Shown in pieces: positions 28,301 to 43,300 of a stretch of 64,000 bases of DNA (positions within the stretch are counted from its first letter, which is position 1; every line of letters begins with the position of its first letter). Below the pieces are notes generated by a model. The model saw nothing but the letters and a program-made list of their open reading frames with translations. It had not been told where the DNA came from and ran no database searches. The translations under genes and the position numbers were made by a program. Source of the DNA: Balanoglossus misakiensis (taxonomy: Eukaryota; Hemichordata); contig CM082579.2 in assembly GCA_040954595.2 (NCBI GenBank), positions 7,440,001 to 7,504,000 of the forward strand. Direction: 5' to 3'.

Positions 28301-31300
28301 TGTACTTGCTCAACAAAGCAGTCTGTTCGTTGGCATCAGCATCACTAAGACCGATACCGCTCGTCTCCCTGCCCAGTCCCTGCGCATCCAAACCATGAAA
28401 CATCTGTGGCACTGGGTACATGTGGGCGTGAGGTGCTGGGTAGAAGACGCTCTTGCGACCACCCAGGTGGAAGTTACTGACTCCGGGGGCAACTAGGGTG
28501 ACCTTCCACTGTCTCATGAGGGCATGGACTCCTTTCTCCAAGGAACTGACAGCGGGTATGACGTGGTCCACAACCGCATCTTCGATGTCGCCAATATTGA
28601 CTTGGTACAAGTACCGCCTCAACACAGTGACAAGCTGACAGGAGGGATCTTCTTGTAGACTCTTTGACCAAGTCGTTATCTTATTATACTTGCTCTGAAA
28701 GGAAGAACAGGTCACTCTGTCTTTAGTCTCACATATTAAAAAACATAAAGTTTGCAGAGTTAATTTTTGCCACAATAACAAACTTAATCTTGAATGACAT
28801 CACATGTATAACTAGTAAAACATCTGATGCTGCTAACCTTGAATGGCTGATGAAGCTTCTGTACATCAAGGGCGTCGGCCATAATGCATGCCATTAAGCC
28901 ACATATTCTCTGGTGTTGACCCTTGGTCAGTTTGGACACAGCAGCTGTCATCTGGTCCACTGGGGTAAGCCATGCATTGATGGCAGGTGTGGCTGTACTC
29001 AATAAATTACTGTCAAACCTGTAGAATAATGTCACAAAATGTAAATATTGTACCTATTTGGGGCTTTAACTAAAATATTTGTACATGGCATACATGTACA
29101 TTGTACATGTAAACAGCCTTCAAAATTCAAAATTCAGCAGCTATTGATAGTGAATGTGCTAGATACCAAGAAAATGCATACATGCACATGATGAGACATT
29201 AATGCACTTACACTTGCCCTGAGGTGATTTCTGCATGCCTATTCTTTGGAGGTGATGGTACATTGAACCACACCGTTGACACAGTGAATGCTCCATTTGT
29301 GGCGTTACCCGGCAGCTCTCTCTTCTTCTTCTCACCCTCCTCCTCATCATCTTCCTCTTCATCATCGCCATCTTCATCATCTTTCATCTCAAAATCATCA
29401 GAGTCTTCGAATTCGTTAACGCTCTCTGGGGGTGATGAAGAGCTGGATTGGATTACTTCATCATCGCTTGATTCGCCCAAAAGGCCTGCATCGATTTCAT
29501 CCTCTCCCACCAAGGTATCGTCCGAACTGATATCGTCGCTGTGGAAGTAGAACCGCGGCTTGGACTTTGGAATACTACCTTTTGCGGTGCTGACCTTCGG
29601 TTTGCGTTTGCGCTTCCGTTTTGGTTTCTCGGACTCGTCCGGAGTGCAGGGGCTGCCCAGCAGGGTGGCCTTGTCGTCCACTGCATCGAATCCAATGCGT
29701 TTCCCGGTTTTGAGGGAGATGTCGTCAACGCCGCACTCCAGCATGATCCAGCCTGTCCGGTTCTCCATCGCGCAGCCGGAATCGGAGCTCTCCATGGAAT
29801 CGGCGCGCGGCCGGTTCGACCAGTGCACGCCGTGGTGGTGGTGGTGCCTCTGCTGGCTTCGTTCGAAGGTGAACATGACCTTGGACTGGTCTTCGGCAAT
29901 CGCGGTCACAACGACCTTGGACAAATCCTCGTCGGGCGTCGGGAGTTTCCGGAACTGGCAGTGCAGTTTGGACACCTGGACTTGAGCTGCCAGCTCCTCG
30001 GTCTGAATCTCGTCTCTCAGATCGTCCGGCTCCTGGAATTTCAGATTCTTCTTTCCTCGTTCCGTTGCTTTTTTTTCTGTGTCACCAAAATTGAGTTTCT
30101 TCCCATTACTGCTGGACTGGGGCGAGTCGTGCGTCGATCGCGCCGGCAGTGCTTTCAAGGACCTGTCTCGGAGCAGTAGTTCCGTGCTGATCCTATCAGC
30201 CGATAAAGCTAACAGGGACACGAAAGATGTCTGTCTGATGTCGGCCGGGAAGGCGGGCAAAGCCGTCTCTTCCAGAGTTGCTTGGAACACACATACGTTG
30301 ACCTGGCAAATCAATGTAAACATTCAACATAAGTGACATCAAATTAAAAACAGATACCATGGCACATTGATTGAAAATGTATTTCAACTATTTGACTTAA
30401 AACAGAATATGATCTCACTAAGTTTAAATGAATCATTCTAAAAACAAAACACACTTTCTGATCTTTTCCATATGTGATGACAACCAAATTCACATCAGAG
30501 GTGGCAACTACATTCATATCATTGCACAGCATAAAAAATAGATACAAGGAAACCTAACACAGGTGTAATTGAATTGGAGATATTTTCCATGAAACCTAAC
30601 ACGCATGTACGTATAGGCATCTAAAATAGCTTGTATTTCCCATAGAGATTGTGAATGATCCTATTTTGACAATCTGACATGTACTTACCCTGGCCAGGGA
30701 GACAAACACCTGAATGCTGGACACTTTACTCAGACTTGACGACAGTGGGGATGTTGAGGTGTGGTCCAACTCACTGTGCTTAGGGCTCGGACTGGACACG
30801 TCGTCAGACGTAATCTTATGATGTGCCTTGACTTCACCAAGACAACTGAAGTGTAGGTTGTCCAGCATGGCAGACGGATGCATGTGACATACCTGGGGAG
30901 TTAGTGCCTCCACATATCTGTTAGAATTTCAATGATGAAGAACACAACCATAACAATCAGTGATGCACATACTTATCAGGGGAAAAATTGAAAAGAAAGT
31001 ACATAAAATATCCAACACACAAAGATCAAGCCTTGAAATCAGTACAGAGAATTCCACAGGGATATTTTTAAACATTGACCAACACATCTTAGCTAGTCTT
31101 CATGTATTAATGCTTTTGATAAATGTGCACTCTGACCCTGTGAACTTTACAGATGACCTTCTCACCTCTGAACTGCATCGACCATGAGGGGCGACACTGT
31201 GGCATCCACTGTTCCCCTGACTTGCACGATTGCTGTTGTTTTGGATTCTTCACTCTCCTCAGCATCACTCTTCTTTTGGCCATCACCTTCTTCTGAACAA

Positions 31301-34300
31301 CAAAAATCGGAAATAAGGTTTGTTATGAAATGACTTCAAAGCCAGCAATGCAGAAAAGGTTCTTCAAATGTCTAGTTGTCATCCTACCTTGTTCAGCTGC
31401 TTCATATTGAACGTCTGTAAGTACTTGTTGGTAGAGACCGACCAGGGTCTCCGACTCCTCCGATTCATTGTCCACGTCACTGAGGGAGCTCGGGAGTCGT
31501 TTCCTGCGAGTCCGGTCGTACAGCAGTTTGGTGCCGAGACCTCTGTGGTGCTGGGTGAAGACCGGAAGCTGGATACTCTCGTAGGAAGCGACGCTGCCCA
31601 GGGAGGTCCTGGCATTGAAGGGAGACCTCGGGGTGAGCTGCTGCGTCGGGGGCGGGGTCACCCAATGGGAGCACTGCATCAGGGTCAGGTGGTCCGCGTA
31701 GCACGACGCCACGTCGTCGTAATCCGTGATCTCTTGCACGTGCGGTTCATTCGTGTCTGTGTGGTCCAGATGCTCCGGTAATAAATCGCTCGGTGATTCG
31801 ACGGCCGACACGAAGGACAGTCCCGACGACATGGACGTGGACTTCGACCTCGCTCCGTTCTCGCTGTGAGAGGATTCCTGCATGGTGGAGCCGTCGCTTT
31901 CGTCGTGACTGGAAACCTCAACGATGGGAGCATCGGGATCTGACAGTCCCATGATCTGCTTCAAAAGAGTCTGACTCTCGGCATTCACTTTGTCGTCGCT
32001 GAAGTACATCCTTTCTTCGTCATCAACGTCCTCGGCGGCCGAGAAGAACTCGCTTTCCGCCAGGGACGTCTCCGACTGCGTCTGTCTTATTCTTCCTAGG
32101 GAGCTGCGGGAGTGCCGACTGCTCCGATGCGAAGAAGTCCGGCTGCCGACAGACTGCCCTGACAGCGTGGCCCGTACTTTGCCGTGTCCTCTCTCCTGGC
32201 TGTCAATCGAAAACTGGACTGACCCTCTCCTGGACTCCTCCTCGCTGCTCAGCACTGGGTCGGTGTCCCCAAGGTCGAAGCTGTGGTGACGATGATGCTG
32301 CATCGATCGATCCCAGACTTGCGGCTCCACAGGCAGACTGTGGCAGCTCCCAACAAACGGCGGCTGCCCTCCCAGGTATTTCAGATGCATGTCGTGGCTC
32401 GAGCTGTGGATGCTGGATTTAGAATGCACGCTGGGTTGCCTGGTTACACCGTAGTCGACAGAGACATCCGGGTGCGAGTCCTTTAAAGCCGCGTTGTTCA
32501 CCTCGGCTTGCGTTGATATCGCGTGCACTGACGACTGAGATCCCGGCGCGCTGGAGGAGTTCACTTTGGTGTCGCTGCTGCCCGTTTCGCTTCTCTTGGC
32601 AGACGGGCTGAAGGTCGGCACGTAGCCCGTTGTGAACTTGAAGGCAGACCTGGTCGGAGAAGCATCGGGGCTTCTCCTCCTCTCTTCGCACACCGCGAAC
32701 ACCAGCTGCCCTTTCTCGAGCAGGCTCTGGCCATAGCCGTAGACCTGCTCGCTCTCGGGGCCCTGGCCGGGCAGCATGGTGAACAGCGACTCGGACGTGC
32801 CCTCCGCCGTCTCGAAGCGGCTGCGCTCGAAGAAGTGCACCCCGTTGGAGTTGTTGCCGAAGAACCTGCAGCCGCCCAGGCAGCCGCACTTGCCGATCAC
32901 CTCCGGGTTGAAGACGCTCTCGTCCATGGGCCACATGAACCACAGGCGCTTGGTCTTGGAGTCGTGCAGCTGCAGGAACTGGTGCTGCTGCCGGTGCAGT
33001 TCCGGGTGGGTCAGCGACATGGCGGCGTCCACCACGATCGGCCCGAGCGACACACCACCCGCCTCGAACCACGTGGAGTAGGACCCGCCGCCGCCGTGGT
33101 CCTCCCCGTGCGCCAAATACTGCTTCATTTCAATGTTGCGAATCAACGCCGTGACGCCTTGTCCTGTACTGTTGCCATGGAGATTACAGGTTGCCAGTCT
33201 GATGGGGTGAACCTGTCAGAAAGTGGGACATGAGAGCAGCAAAATGATCAGTGTTTTGTAAAATCTTACACAAGATTCACCTGTTTTTAAAAACACCACC
33301 ACAGTGAACAATGTACAAAAAGTTTGTAATTTCCATCAAGTCCCTTACAATCTTCCAGTTTCCCTAAAAACATTGAGGAACTTCTATCAGTGTTTTCTGC
33401 TGCACACTGTTGGTATCCAGTTGATTCTGCCAGTCACTGTATTATTTGCACATTTCACCTCACCTGGATATGACAGGCAGATCCCGACTCGACCAGATAC
33501 AAATCGACGTGATCCACAGACACTCGCGTCATCTCGTACTTCACATCCTCAACGGGCGGACACGGGATGGAAAGCAAAGGGTCCTTCTTTGTGCAGAGGT
33601 GCTGGGGAATGCAGTGCTGGCAGTTCCTATACGGCACTGTAGGTTGGAATGTGTTCTCTGAATCCAGGGCCAGGAATACAAAAGTCTGGGCAAAACCAGC
33701 CACAGACTGCAACTGCAATAAGGAAATAAAGTACTCAGTATAAAAAATAGCGTCACAAGGCACTGTGCTCCCATTTGATCAGAGTTGGTACATTTAATGG
33801 TCACATATATGAATATACGGACTCGTCCTAATTAATCTGTAATAATTAGCATAAACAATTCTGGAAGTTAATCTGGCTTTGTACCAACTTGTCTCCAATC
33901 CAGACTCTGCTCGTGTTTTGCTTGTGGTTATCTTTTCAAATCATTCTTACCTGTGGTGCCGTGATTTTTCCACTGACAGACCCGGCTTGAACTTCGATCA
34001 ACCATCCGTATTCCAACGTTTCACTGGTTGGCGGCAGTCCCTCCCCAGAAAACATGGCGTGCCCACGGATCTGGAGCCCCGACAGGGTCAGGTGACCGTC
34101 TCGTAGATGTGTGTCTGCATTGCATCTCTACGGTTGGAAAGAGCGTGGCTTTATTTTTATTGCATTGGTGAAAGTTTAAGACTGTGATTTTTGAGTTGTA
34201 TGAAATCATACGTTGAAGCCAATCAAATGTTTCAAGAGGTTTAACAGTATCTAATACACAGTTAATAATCTCCCCAACAAGTAATACTTTTACTCATCTT

Positions 34301-37300
34301 CTACATCAAAATTCATATGAATATTCATCCAAAATTCTCCGCTCTGCAGTTGTTTTACTAACCATATTACTCACTGTATGTTTCCATTTTCTGCTTGTGT
34401 ACTCTTAGTGTACAAATACACTCATAGATGCATAAGTTTATGGAAAATTTTAGAAATTATATGATTTTCATTATTTGCCAATTTTTACGGTGAGAAGAAA
34501 AGCGGAGCATTCAAAATGTGGTTGAACTTACAGAGAATGTATCGGACACAAGCAGAGTGACTGGAGACACCAGAACTTGCAGTTTGGTCTCTCGATAAGA
34601 TTTGTGCATTTCAAAGCACAGTTGCTCCAGACGTCCTATTGGAATCGGCCCGTCCCTCTCACCACAGTGCTGTGTGGTGAAAAAAAGATGAATTCTCAAG
34701 ATAACTACATGTAATGGCAAAGTCAGGAAAATATCTGACACCAACAGAGTCATATTAATTGGCAATATTATTAAATCTCATGAGTTCAGATTTACTTTGT
34801 CCAAAAATTTAAGAATTCTTGAAATTTATTATCATGGCATGTGAGACACGTGCAAGCATACCTTTGGAAAATACCCAGTCACATCATTAATGCTGACTGA
34901 CACGGTGACCTCCAGAGGTCGTAAGGTCAAAGGGTTAATCTTCTCTTCTTCGACATCACCCACATTCACCGCCACACTGACAGACGGCGATGATGTCATC
35001 GATTTGAAACTGTCATCCAAATCTACAAACATCTGATCTTCACCAAAAAAGTTCTCCTGGGGAAAGAAAAAGTTGAAAGTATCTTCCAGTTGTTTGTTTT
35101 GCTGTATTACAAACATTGTAAAAAAGACAGCAACATGTACAGTACACTGCACATTAGCAAATTCTGGTGGTAACACTCACACACAATGCTGATTGCTGGG
35201 GTCATAGGTCACCCACAGCATCATGACATTAAAAGGACCCACCTTGAGAAAGTAGAAGTGTCTGATAACCGTGCCATACACCATGATCTCTGATGCACCG
35301 ACGTCTAACTCAACGTGAATGCAATCCGGGGGTAGGTTTGTGGGGTCGACTACCATGGCAACAGACGACCTTGAGTCCCTGATCGTCGTCGATTTGCCGG
35401 TATCCGTGAAGGGTGCCAGGGTCATTGGTGGGCTGTCTTCATTGGGTGGAATCGGGTAATAGGTGTAGGTGATATTCAAACAGGCTTCTGGGGCAGTCCA
35501 ACAGTCCACCCACCCAGCACTGAAAAGTGCAAAAAACAAGCGGACAAAGTTGAAATACCAGAGCTACTCGTCTGCCAAAGATTTACCACTTAGTTACTTA
35601 CATGTCCAGATGTGGAAATATGTGGAGGTAAGGCAGGAAGCTTGACTTGTATTACTTGGTTAAAGCAACCTCTCGCGACAGTAAATGACCAAGTTTTCTG
35701 AGGTCTTGCAATGGGCAGCAAATCATCTATTTCCCGGTTTTATCCCAAAGTATCATGCACACTTGCAAATTGATAGAACTTTCCATGCGATGAAAACGAG
35801 GGGAGATTCTCGTACCTTTCGAGTGTGACTTTCCTCCATATCGTTCTAAGCTTCCTCCTCTGCTTGGCGTTGTTATTGCTGTTGTAGTTACTGGAATTCA
35901 TCATTTTGATCTTGGCCTCCTTGAAGGACTGATCCAGCGCCAAGAGGACATGTCTGCTGGTGTGGGATTCTGGGAGATACATGCGCAGTGCTGCAGAGTT
36001 GATCTGTCCGTGTGGAAAGATGGGAAACAGTGTGAGTTGCACAGTTGAAATCAGTGACAGAATGCTCATCACAGAATAATTTTGCCTTTTCCACACAAAA
36101 ACCAGAAAAGACTACCGGTATGTCCTCACTGGAAATGAATAGCATGACATGAACTAACAACTTTTTACTATCAAGAACTAAATGTCGAATTCCATGCAGT
36201 CATATAGAATACATATCCAGAAGTATTGTACATGTATAATACTATAATATACTGTTGAAAAGGACATGCAGAGACTTACAGCTATCCAGAATTTAATCGG
36301 CACAGTCTCTGGCATATGGTCCGAAAATGGCAAGCTGAAGGACAGATCAAAGTGATCCCCACATATACCCATTAACACTGCAAAACAAAAAACAATACAC
36401 AAAGTTATACAATAATTGGTTCTCACATATGACATCAAAACTGTTCTCGGGGAAAATCAGGCCATGAAAAAAGCAACACAGTCATCCAATTCTGCACAAA
36501 CTGCCAGCAACACGTGCGTGACATATCTTTTTACTGTACTCGAAATTTGGATGTGCATTTTATGCTGCCACATTAATCTACATGTACACCCCAACTTGGG
36601 CGACAAAACTGCCAGACCCTGACTGATAACACAAACAGCTTCTGATTTGTTCGATGCAATCCACACTGCCCAACCTAGATTATTATATTATATTAGATAA
36701 AGCTTCTTCACAGTGCTAGAAAAAAGAATCACCTACCATTTTCCTGATTATTGGAAGCACAGTCAATCCAGTTATACTGATTGGCAGGCAGAATGAGTTC
36801 AAATTCAAGGAATGATATATTAAACTGCCAGGTGTATGGTGTAAATGATAAAAGGTCTGGTTTGCTTTTACTGGACCAATCCGTCATTAAATCTGCAATA
36901 TGCAAAAAAAAAATGATAATGACCCACTGAATATTACTATAGCGTCTGTGACTCCATCCTATGAAGTCAAAATGTTTTAATGATTTTTCTCATCATTCTC
37001 TTAAGATTTAATTAATAATGCAATTCTTTCAAAAACCAAGATGGTCCCATTCTGTATAAAAATCATGCACTATCATACGGAAGACTCGTTTACCTAAAAG
37101 GAATGTTTTATGTTGGAAGATGAAGAACCAGACGCCCCTGGAGAAGGTCAAATCACACGCCCAAGTCTGGTGGTGATTCCATACCCTGGGATAGTCAACG
37201 CTAACAGTGAACTGTGAATTAGAGGAAAAAAAGACTTGATTCAGTTTCACAAGATAATGTCAGGCCATTATTTCATGGAAATTACAGACTTGGTTGCAAA

Positions 37301-40300
37301 ATGAAGACAATGTGACATACAGAAATACTATGAAAGTACCTGTAGAGTTTCTGTTTCGATCAGCGATCTGTATTGTAAACTAGTGGAGGAATCTAAATGC
37401 AGCAGCTGCCCTGTGACGTTCGTCTTGTAGCCTTCTTCTTTGACCAGCCAGGGCACACAGACTTCCACGTAGGAGCCAGCACCGATACTCATGTGAATAG
37501 CATTGGTTTCCTACAGAAATACAAAGTGTCTCTTATTTTTAGTCTTACTCACTACCTTTTGTGTGTTCGCTTGCCTTGAGCGGGTAAAATTCACATTCTG
37601 AAAATGCCCACTGTCAGTAGCACAAACAGTCACTTATTTCTGTGGCCACTCACCTTATTTTTTGTAAATAAAATATCAATAGTAGCATCGGCGATAATAT
37701 TCATTCTAAAATCAAAACGCGTGAACTGCCGGGTTTCTCCCGGTTTTGGCGGCTCTGTCACCTGCATTGTTTGAAAGTCGACTGGAAAGAATAATTTGTG
37801 TAATAGCTCCCTGCAATCCAAGACAAAAACAGACGAGACAAGTCAAGGTGAGTCTGGAAAACAATCCAAGTGGATCCAGGGATCTCTGGATCCAGATCAT
37901 TTATATATACTAATGAATCAAAAAAACATTAGGTATTGGTACATAAATACACCAATTCAAAAATCTGAACTTATTCTCTTGGCTGATTTATCATTGAAAT
38001 ACATGTTTTGTATTCATTCCAACATGACTATTCTCATCAGGCATTCCATTCACGATCTCACTTTTTGTACATCCCACCATCTGATGCACACAAACAATTC
38101 TCCATTCAATACACAAAATAGATAGCTCTCCCCACCCTATAGTCTACTAATCCCACTCAGGAGATTCAACATTACAAGCCAACCTGTTACATGACAACAA
38201 GCTTGGGACACTTTAATGGTAACAAAATTTACCAAAATCATTATTGTCCAAAATTTTAGCAAAAATTTTACAGAAAATTGGCAGATGATGTTCAATGAGT
38301 CTTTTTATTTAAAAAATAATAAAACAGAAATATTTCAGTACGATATTTACCCACAATCACTTGAGATTCTATATTTTTCATCAATATTTACAAACAAAAT
38401 TACTTGTACCAGCCCGGACTCACCTCTGCCTGTCAGCCCATGGTCCATAACTGATATCCGTACCCTTCCCACACTTCACATCCACGCCCCAGCACGGATC
38501 ATCATCCGTTCTTTCCTCAGGTACCTCTCCTACACTCGGATAGAGACATACAAAGAGAATTATTGGGAAGGCTGACACAGAGGACAGTCTCAAGACAGGA
38601 CTGGAACTCGTTGGATAGTGAACAGTATCACAAATTAGCAAATTTCATTAGTGTTAATAGATGATTATCTGCTCATCATGAGATCTTGCAAGACTTGGTT
38701 AAATACCATAGCAATGAGTTTTGGAAACTAGATTAGGTGCTGAGTTCAATATATATTGTAACTTGTGTGACATTGAACAAGACAGGCTCTTATCCACAAC
38801 CTCCTTGTAACTAGAATTTTCCCAAAGAATAAACCATGTTAACACACACATGTTGACCTCACATTCTCCAGGCACCCATACATACATTTACATCTCAATA
38901 CATGTACCGATATATCTTACAGCTTCCAGGGGGGCCATTAGGATATCTCCCTGACACATTACGCTGTCTGAATCTCAATTTACGAGATTGGGAACGTTTT
39001 TTTTATGATTAGGAACTTTTTTATGAGGTACTGCATTTTCAATGGCATTCTCGTCGCCCCTGGGGTTCAAGTTAAATGAAGCTCGGGAGAAATGATGAAT
39101 ATAAATCTGATTAAAATCAGACGCAGGGATGTCATGGTTGTTTTCCCCTCAATCCATCCTATGTGCTTTCCTTCCGCTGTTTCTGCCTCTAGAGGGCTAG
39201 TTCAATTACAGAGGACAAGACACGGGAGACTGAAGAAAGCCGAGAAGCCAATCCATACGTCAGATTTTAATTACATTGAGTGAACATGACCAGAGACATC
39301 TGGTTCAATCTGAAAATTATGCAAGGGAAGAAAAAGCAGAAGGCAATGCTTTCCTTACCTGCTTCATCCTGATAGTAATAAAGATCAACATCGTTTGATT
39401 TCAAAACCAAGAATCCTTCACCCATGTATCTTGGAGGTCTGGAAAACAGAAAACTCTAGTCAGAAAATTACATTTTTTTGGAATTATCTTAAAAACAACA
39501 TGTATATATTGTATATGATGTAAAAGAACAAAAAATCTCATTGTGGGAGAGCTAATGAAAATTCAACGCAACACATTGTCTGTGCCAACAAGCATTTGTG
39601 AACCGATGACCCAGAAAATATTATTCAGGTTTCAATGTTCCCCCAGCGACCACATAAATATCACATATTGTACCCGTACACGCACAGCGATCAGTCACAT
39701 TTAAATACCAGTATATAACTTATCGCATACAAATGACAGGGGCATCTTTCCCAGCTGATGCATGTGGCACTTTAATGGCAATTAAAACTTAACGATCTTG
39801 TTAATGAATGTATACCACGCATAAACATACAACAATATTGATTCATTACTTGTTTCTTTATAATTATTATAGACATAAAATTTCCACTTTTGTTTCCTCA
39901 AATTTCATAATAGAATTTAATACAACATCGTGCTGACAAAAAAGGTCACCTGATGATAAAGTATGTTTAATGTTATTTTTGTGTATTATTAAAATAGATA
40001 TCAGAATGCTGGCAATCTGCCACTGTCTGTTAAAACTAAAATAACAATGAGCACTACATCACGCATCTGAAACAAGTCTATACGTGCCTGAAAAACACAT
40101 CTCTGCAGTATGCCTGTGAAACATTATCTATGTATTGAGAATGGTGAGCACATGTGCCATGGAAAATTTCTTACTGAGGTTTTATATCAAAAACAGATCC
40201 TTGTGATGATGTCATATATATATCCAATTTCTCTTCATTTATTTAAATGCAACAAAGATTTGGTCTATCATGGTTTTATTCAGCGTTGCAGTGGTATTGA

Positions 40301-43300
40301 AATTTTCTGATAGTATTTTACAAATGTATGTACCACGTGTAACCTACCCTTCATGACATTCTGGCTTCACCCTATTGTTTCCTGTGGTATGGTCAAGCCC
40401 ATTTACGGGTAAATGGGGGTAAAAGGGTCAGAATATCACGGAAAACACAACTTACTCATCCATGGCTGGGCCCTGGTATTTGGGACTCTGGGCTAACATC
40501 ACACGCACGTTCTCCATCTTACACTTGACACTGTGCATAAACTGATCCAGCGGGGATGAAGACTGCTTCGTCGTGTAGACGATGCGAGCATCCTCAACGC
40601 TCATGGTCAAAGTGGTTGGTACCAAGCGGTTGCCAAACACAACCCGACCCTGAAATAAATATACCAGGTGTGTGTGAACTAAAGTTTTTAACATGTTGAC
40701 AGCAAAACCAGCTATGTTCTAATACATGTATTGAAATAAAGTTCATGTAAATGCTAACACTGTGTGAAAAGGCAAAGTTACTACTGGTTCGTAACTTTGG
40801 AAAACTGAGTCAGTTTTATGATTTTTCACATAGGTAGAGTCATTTAGCACACACACACACCCTGCCTGAGTTGCTAACTGAGGCATCCAGGCTCCAAAAC
40901 CCCAGAATGCATTACTCACTGTTGATATGTCAATCTTTATGACTGGAATCAAATCACGCCATGTCACTCCTTCACTTTTATTCCGGATTGCCGCTGTCTG
41001 TTCTTGTCTGTTGGGGAAGATGATATTCACAGTGAAAATGGTCATTATTGAAAGGATTTGTAATCTTGCATTAGCCTATGGCTAGGAAATGTTGTATATT
41101 ATTTTAGTGCCACAGTTACTGCCTGGTGTGGGTTGTTTTGTTGTTGTTGTTGTGTCACTATTTGTGTTCATTAAGCACATTCAAATTAACATTTGACAAG
41201 ACAGTAGGCAATGGTTTTCCTAGCCCACAGATTCAAGACTTTTAGTTAATTTTCCTGGAAAAATTCACTATACCATGCAATTCCAGAAGCTCATGGCCTC
41301 TGGACTAATAGGAAACTGTACACAGATATCCACTGACACAAATTAATTCCCAGGATCTCTTTCTTCCGGCATGTAATTTATCCTGGTGAGGAGCGATTAA
41401 TTTGTTATTAAGAATTCTGTCCAGCTCTGACGTTTAGGATTAGCTCCATTATAGATGCGTGACACAAATGGCCATCATCACATCCAATGAACCATTATCA
41501 AATGACGCCCAGCTGAGACACGCAACCACTGACTTGATCGGAAAATGGGAAAAAGAAAAATTGCATAAAATGTCACTGGCACTGGCCATACCTCTTTTTA
41601 TTTGCTGCTTTTTTCCGCTCTTTTTCGCTTTCTGGGATCATCGTTGGCTCCAGCCCGAATTTCTTTTCCATCTGACTGTACACCGACGTTCTGTTGTAAA
41701 GATGAAACTCGCATCCATTCAACAGTATATTCAGCCTGGTTTCTGCATGCGACATATCAGCTGTTGAGAAGAAGGGGGAAATGTTCTTTGTCATTACAAG
41801 GAGTCATTTTGTTGTGTGCTGTCTATCTGTCTGTTCTTTGTCAATACACAGTGCCATTTTGTTGTGTGTTGTACGTCTGTCTGTCTCTCTTTCTTTCTTT
41901 CCAGCCAGCTATTTATTTCTGATTCTGAAACTTACCCAGAATCAAAGTTTTGTATTGCAGAATATTTTACCAGGTTCACACAGGGTAAAATTTAAGACGC
42001 TATTTGCATATGGTAAATACAGAGCATTAATCCTTTGAATCACTGACTAATTGTACATCATTCGTTTCTTTGAACAATTAATTATTTTTTTCTTCCATTG
42101 TGTATTCTACAATTAGTGTTTCTGTGTCACACAGGATTCTTTCAAGTTAAATCCAAAGGGATTAAAACAGAGGATACTGCATACTAATATCACCATGGCC
42201 TGAGATTTCTACATGTTCTGAAATGACCTCACCCTGCCCGGGATGGTTGCCGCATTTTTTCCTCGTTACAAAACATAAACAATGTACTGACATTCTTTCA
42301 CTTTTGTTACCATGGCATTAGTAGGTTTTCTGAGCGGAAAATTTCCCCCGGTCTGGTATGAATAGAATTATCAGAGATTCTGCACATTAGAATAAATGTT
42401 GAAATACCTAGATTTTTAAAGGAAAAAAAAATGTGCAATTTATATAAACCAGAGCAAGGAGTATAGGCATGTATATCTGATTCTCTCGAAACATTAAAAG
42501 CTATGTATACAACAACGTAACTTTATCTGCAAGCCATGGTTAAAATAAACTCAAAATGCAATTTACTGCAGCCTTTTGGCTTCAGACTGTCGATTTGACA
42601 TGTCACATGATACCAACCGGATACTTCACACTTTCTACATCATCATGCCTATCTATTGATTTATGGGTTATGTGACCGACACCCCGATCTCTGCTCCAAG
42701 CTGCCAATCAAAACAGTCGTAACAGCATGCAGACGTTGCACCCTGGCTGTCATTGATGACATCTTCCCCAGCATTAGCTGATGTAGTGTCGAGGAATTTG
42801 GCACAAACTCAATAAATCAGTACACACTGACACATTAATCACTTCCGTTGTGGCAAATTCTCATCTGTAACCGCTTTCTGCTTTCCACATCAAAAAATGC
42901 CTCACAAAGGGTTCACTTCAGTGGGTTTTAGTTCCCCATAGACTATTTTAATTCAGTTCCATCTTACGGTTATTATGCTGAATATTTTCATGGCTGGCTG
43001 CAGGAATTGCACTACATCAAATATTGCTTCGTTTTCTTTTTCTTTTCAGTGTTTTCTTTTTGCTGATTTTATAGACATTCACAGTCAAGGCCACTGCCAT
43101 GGCAACAGCCAACACAATCTATGTCTGAGTTTTTCATTTTATTTCAGTCTGTCACCATAGTAACCATTGTCAACGGCACAACAGCTGTTAAAATCCAGAC
43201 TGTTGCCAGGAGACCAGCACAACTTGTCTCTATTCCTAGACATCTCCATCTTGAACGTTTATCACATCATTGTAAAGAATTTTGGATAACTTTTTATGAT

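Noticed and set aside
29541-30179. 212-codon plus-strand frame
   Set aside because: Antisense shadow of BLTP1 exon 23.
34919-34937. GTCAAAGGGTTAA resembling the ends of the TTAA-flanked element
   Set aside because: It is in conserved coding sequence of BLTP1 exon 16 and has no inverted partner.
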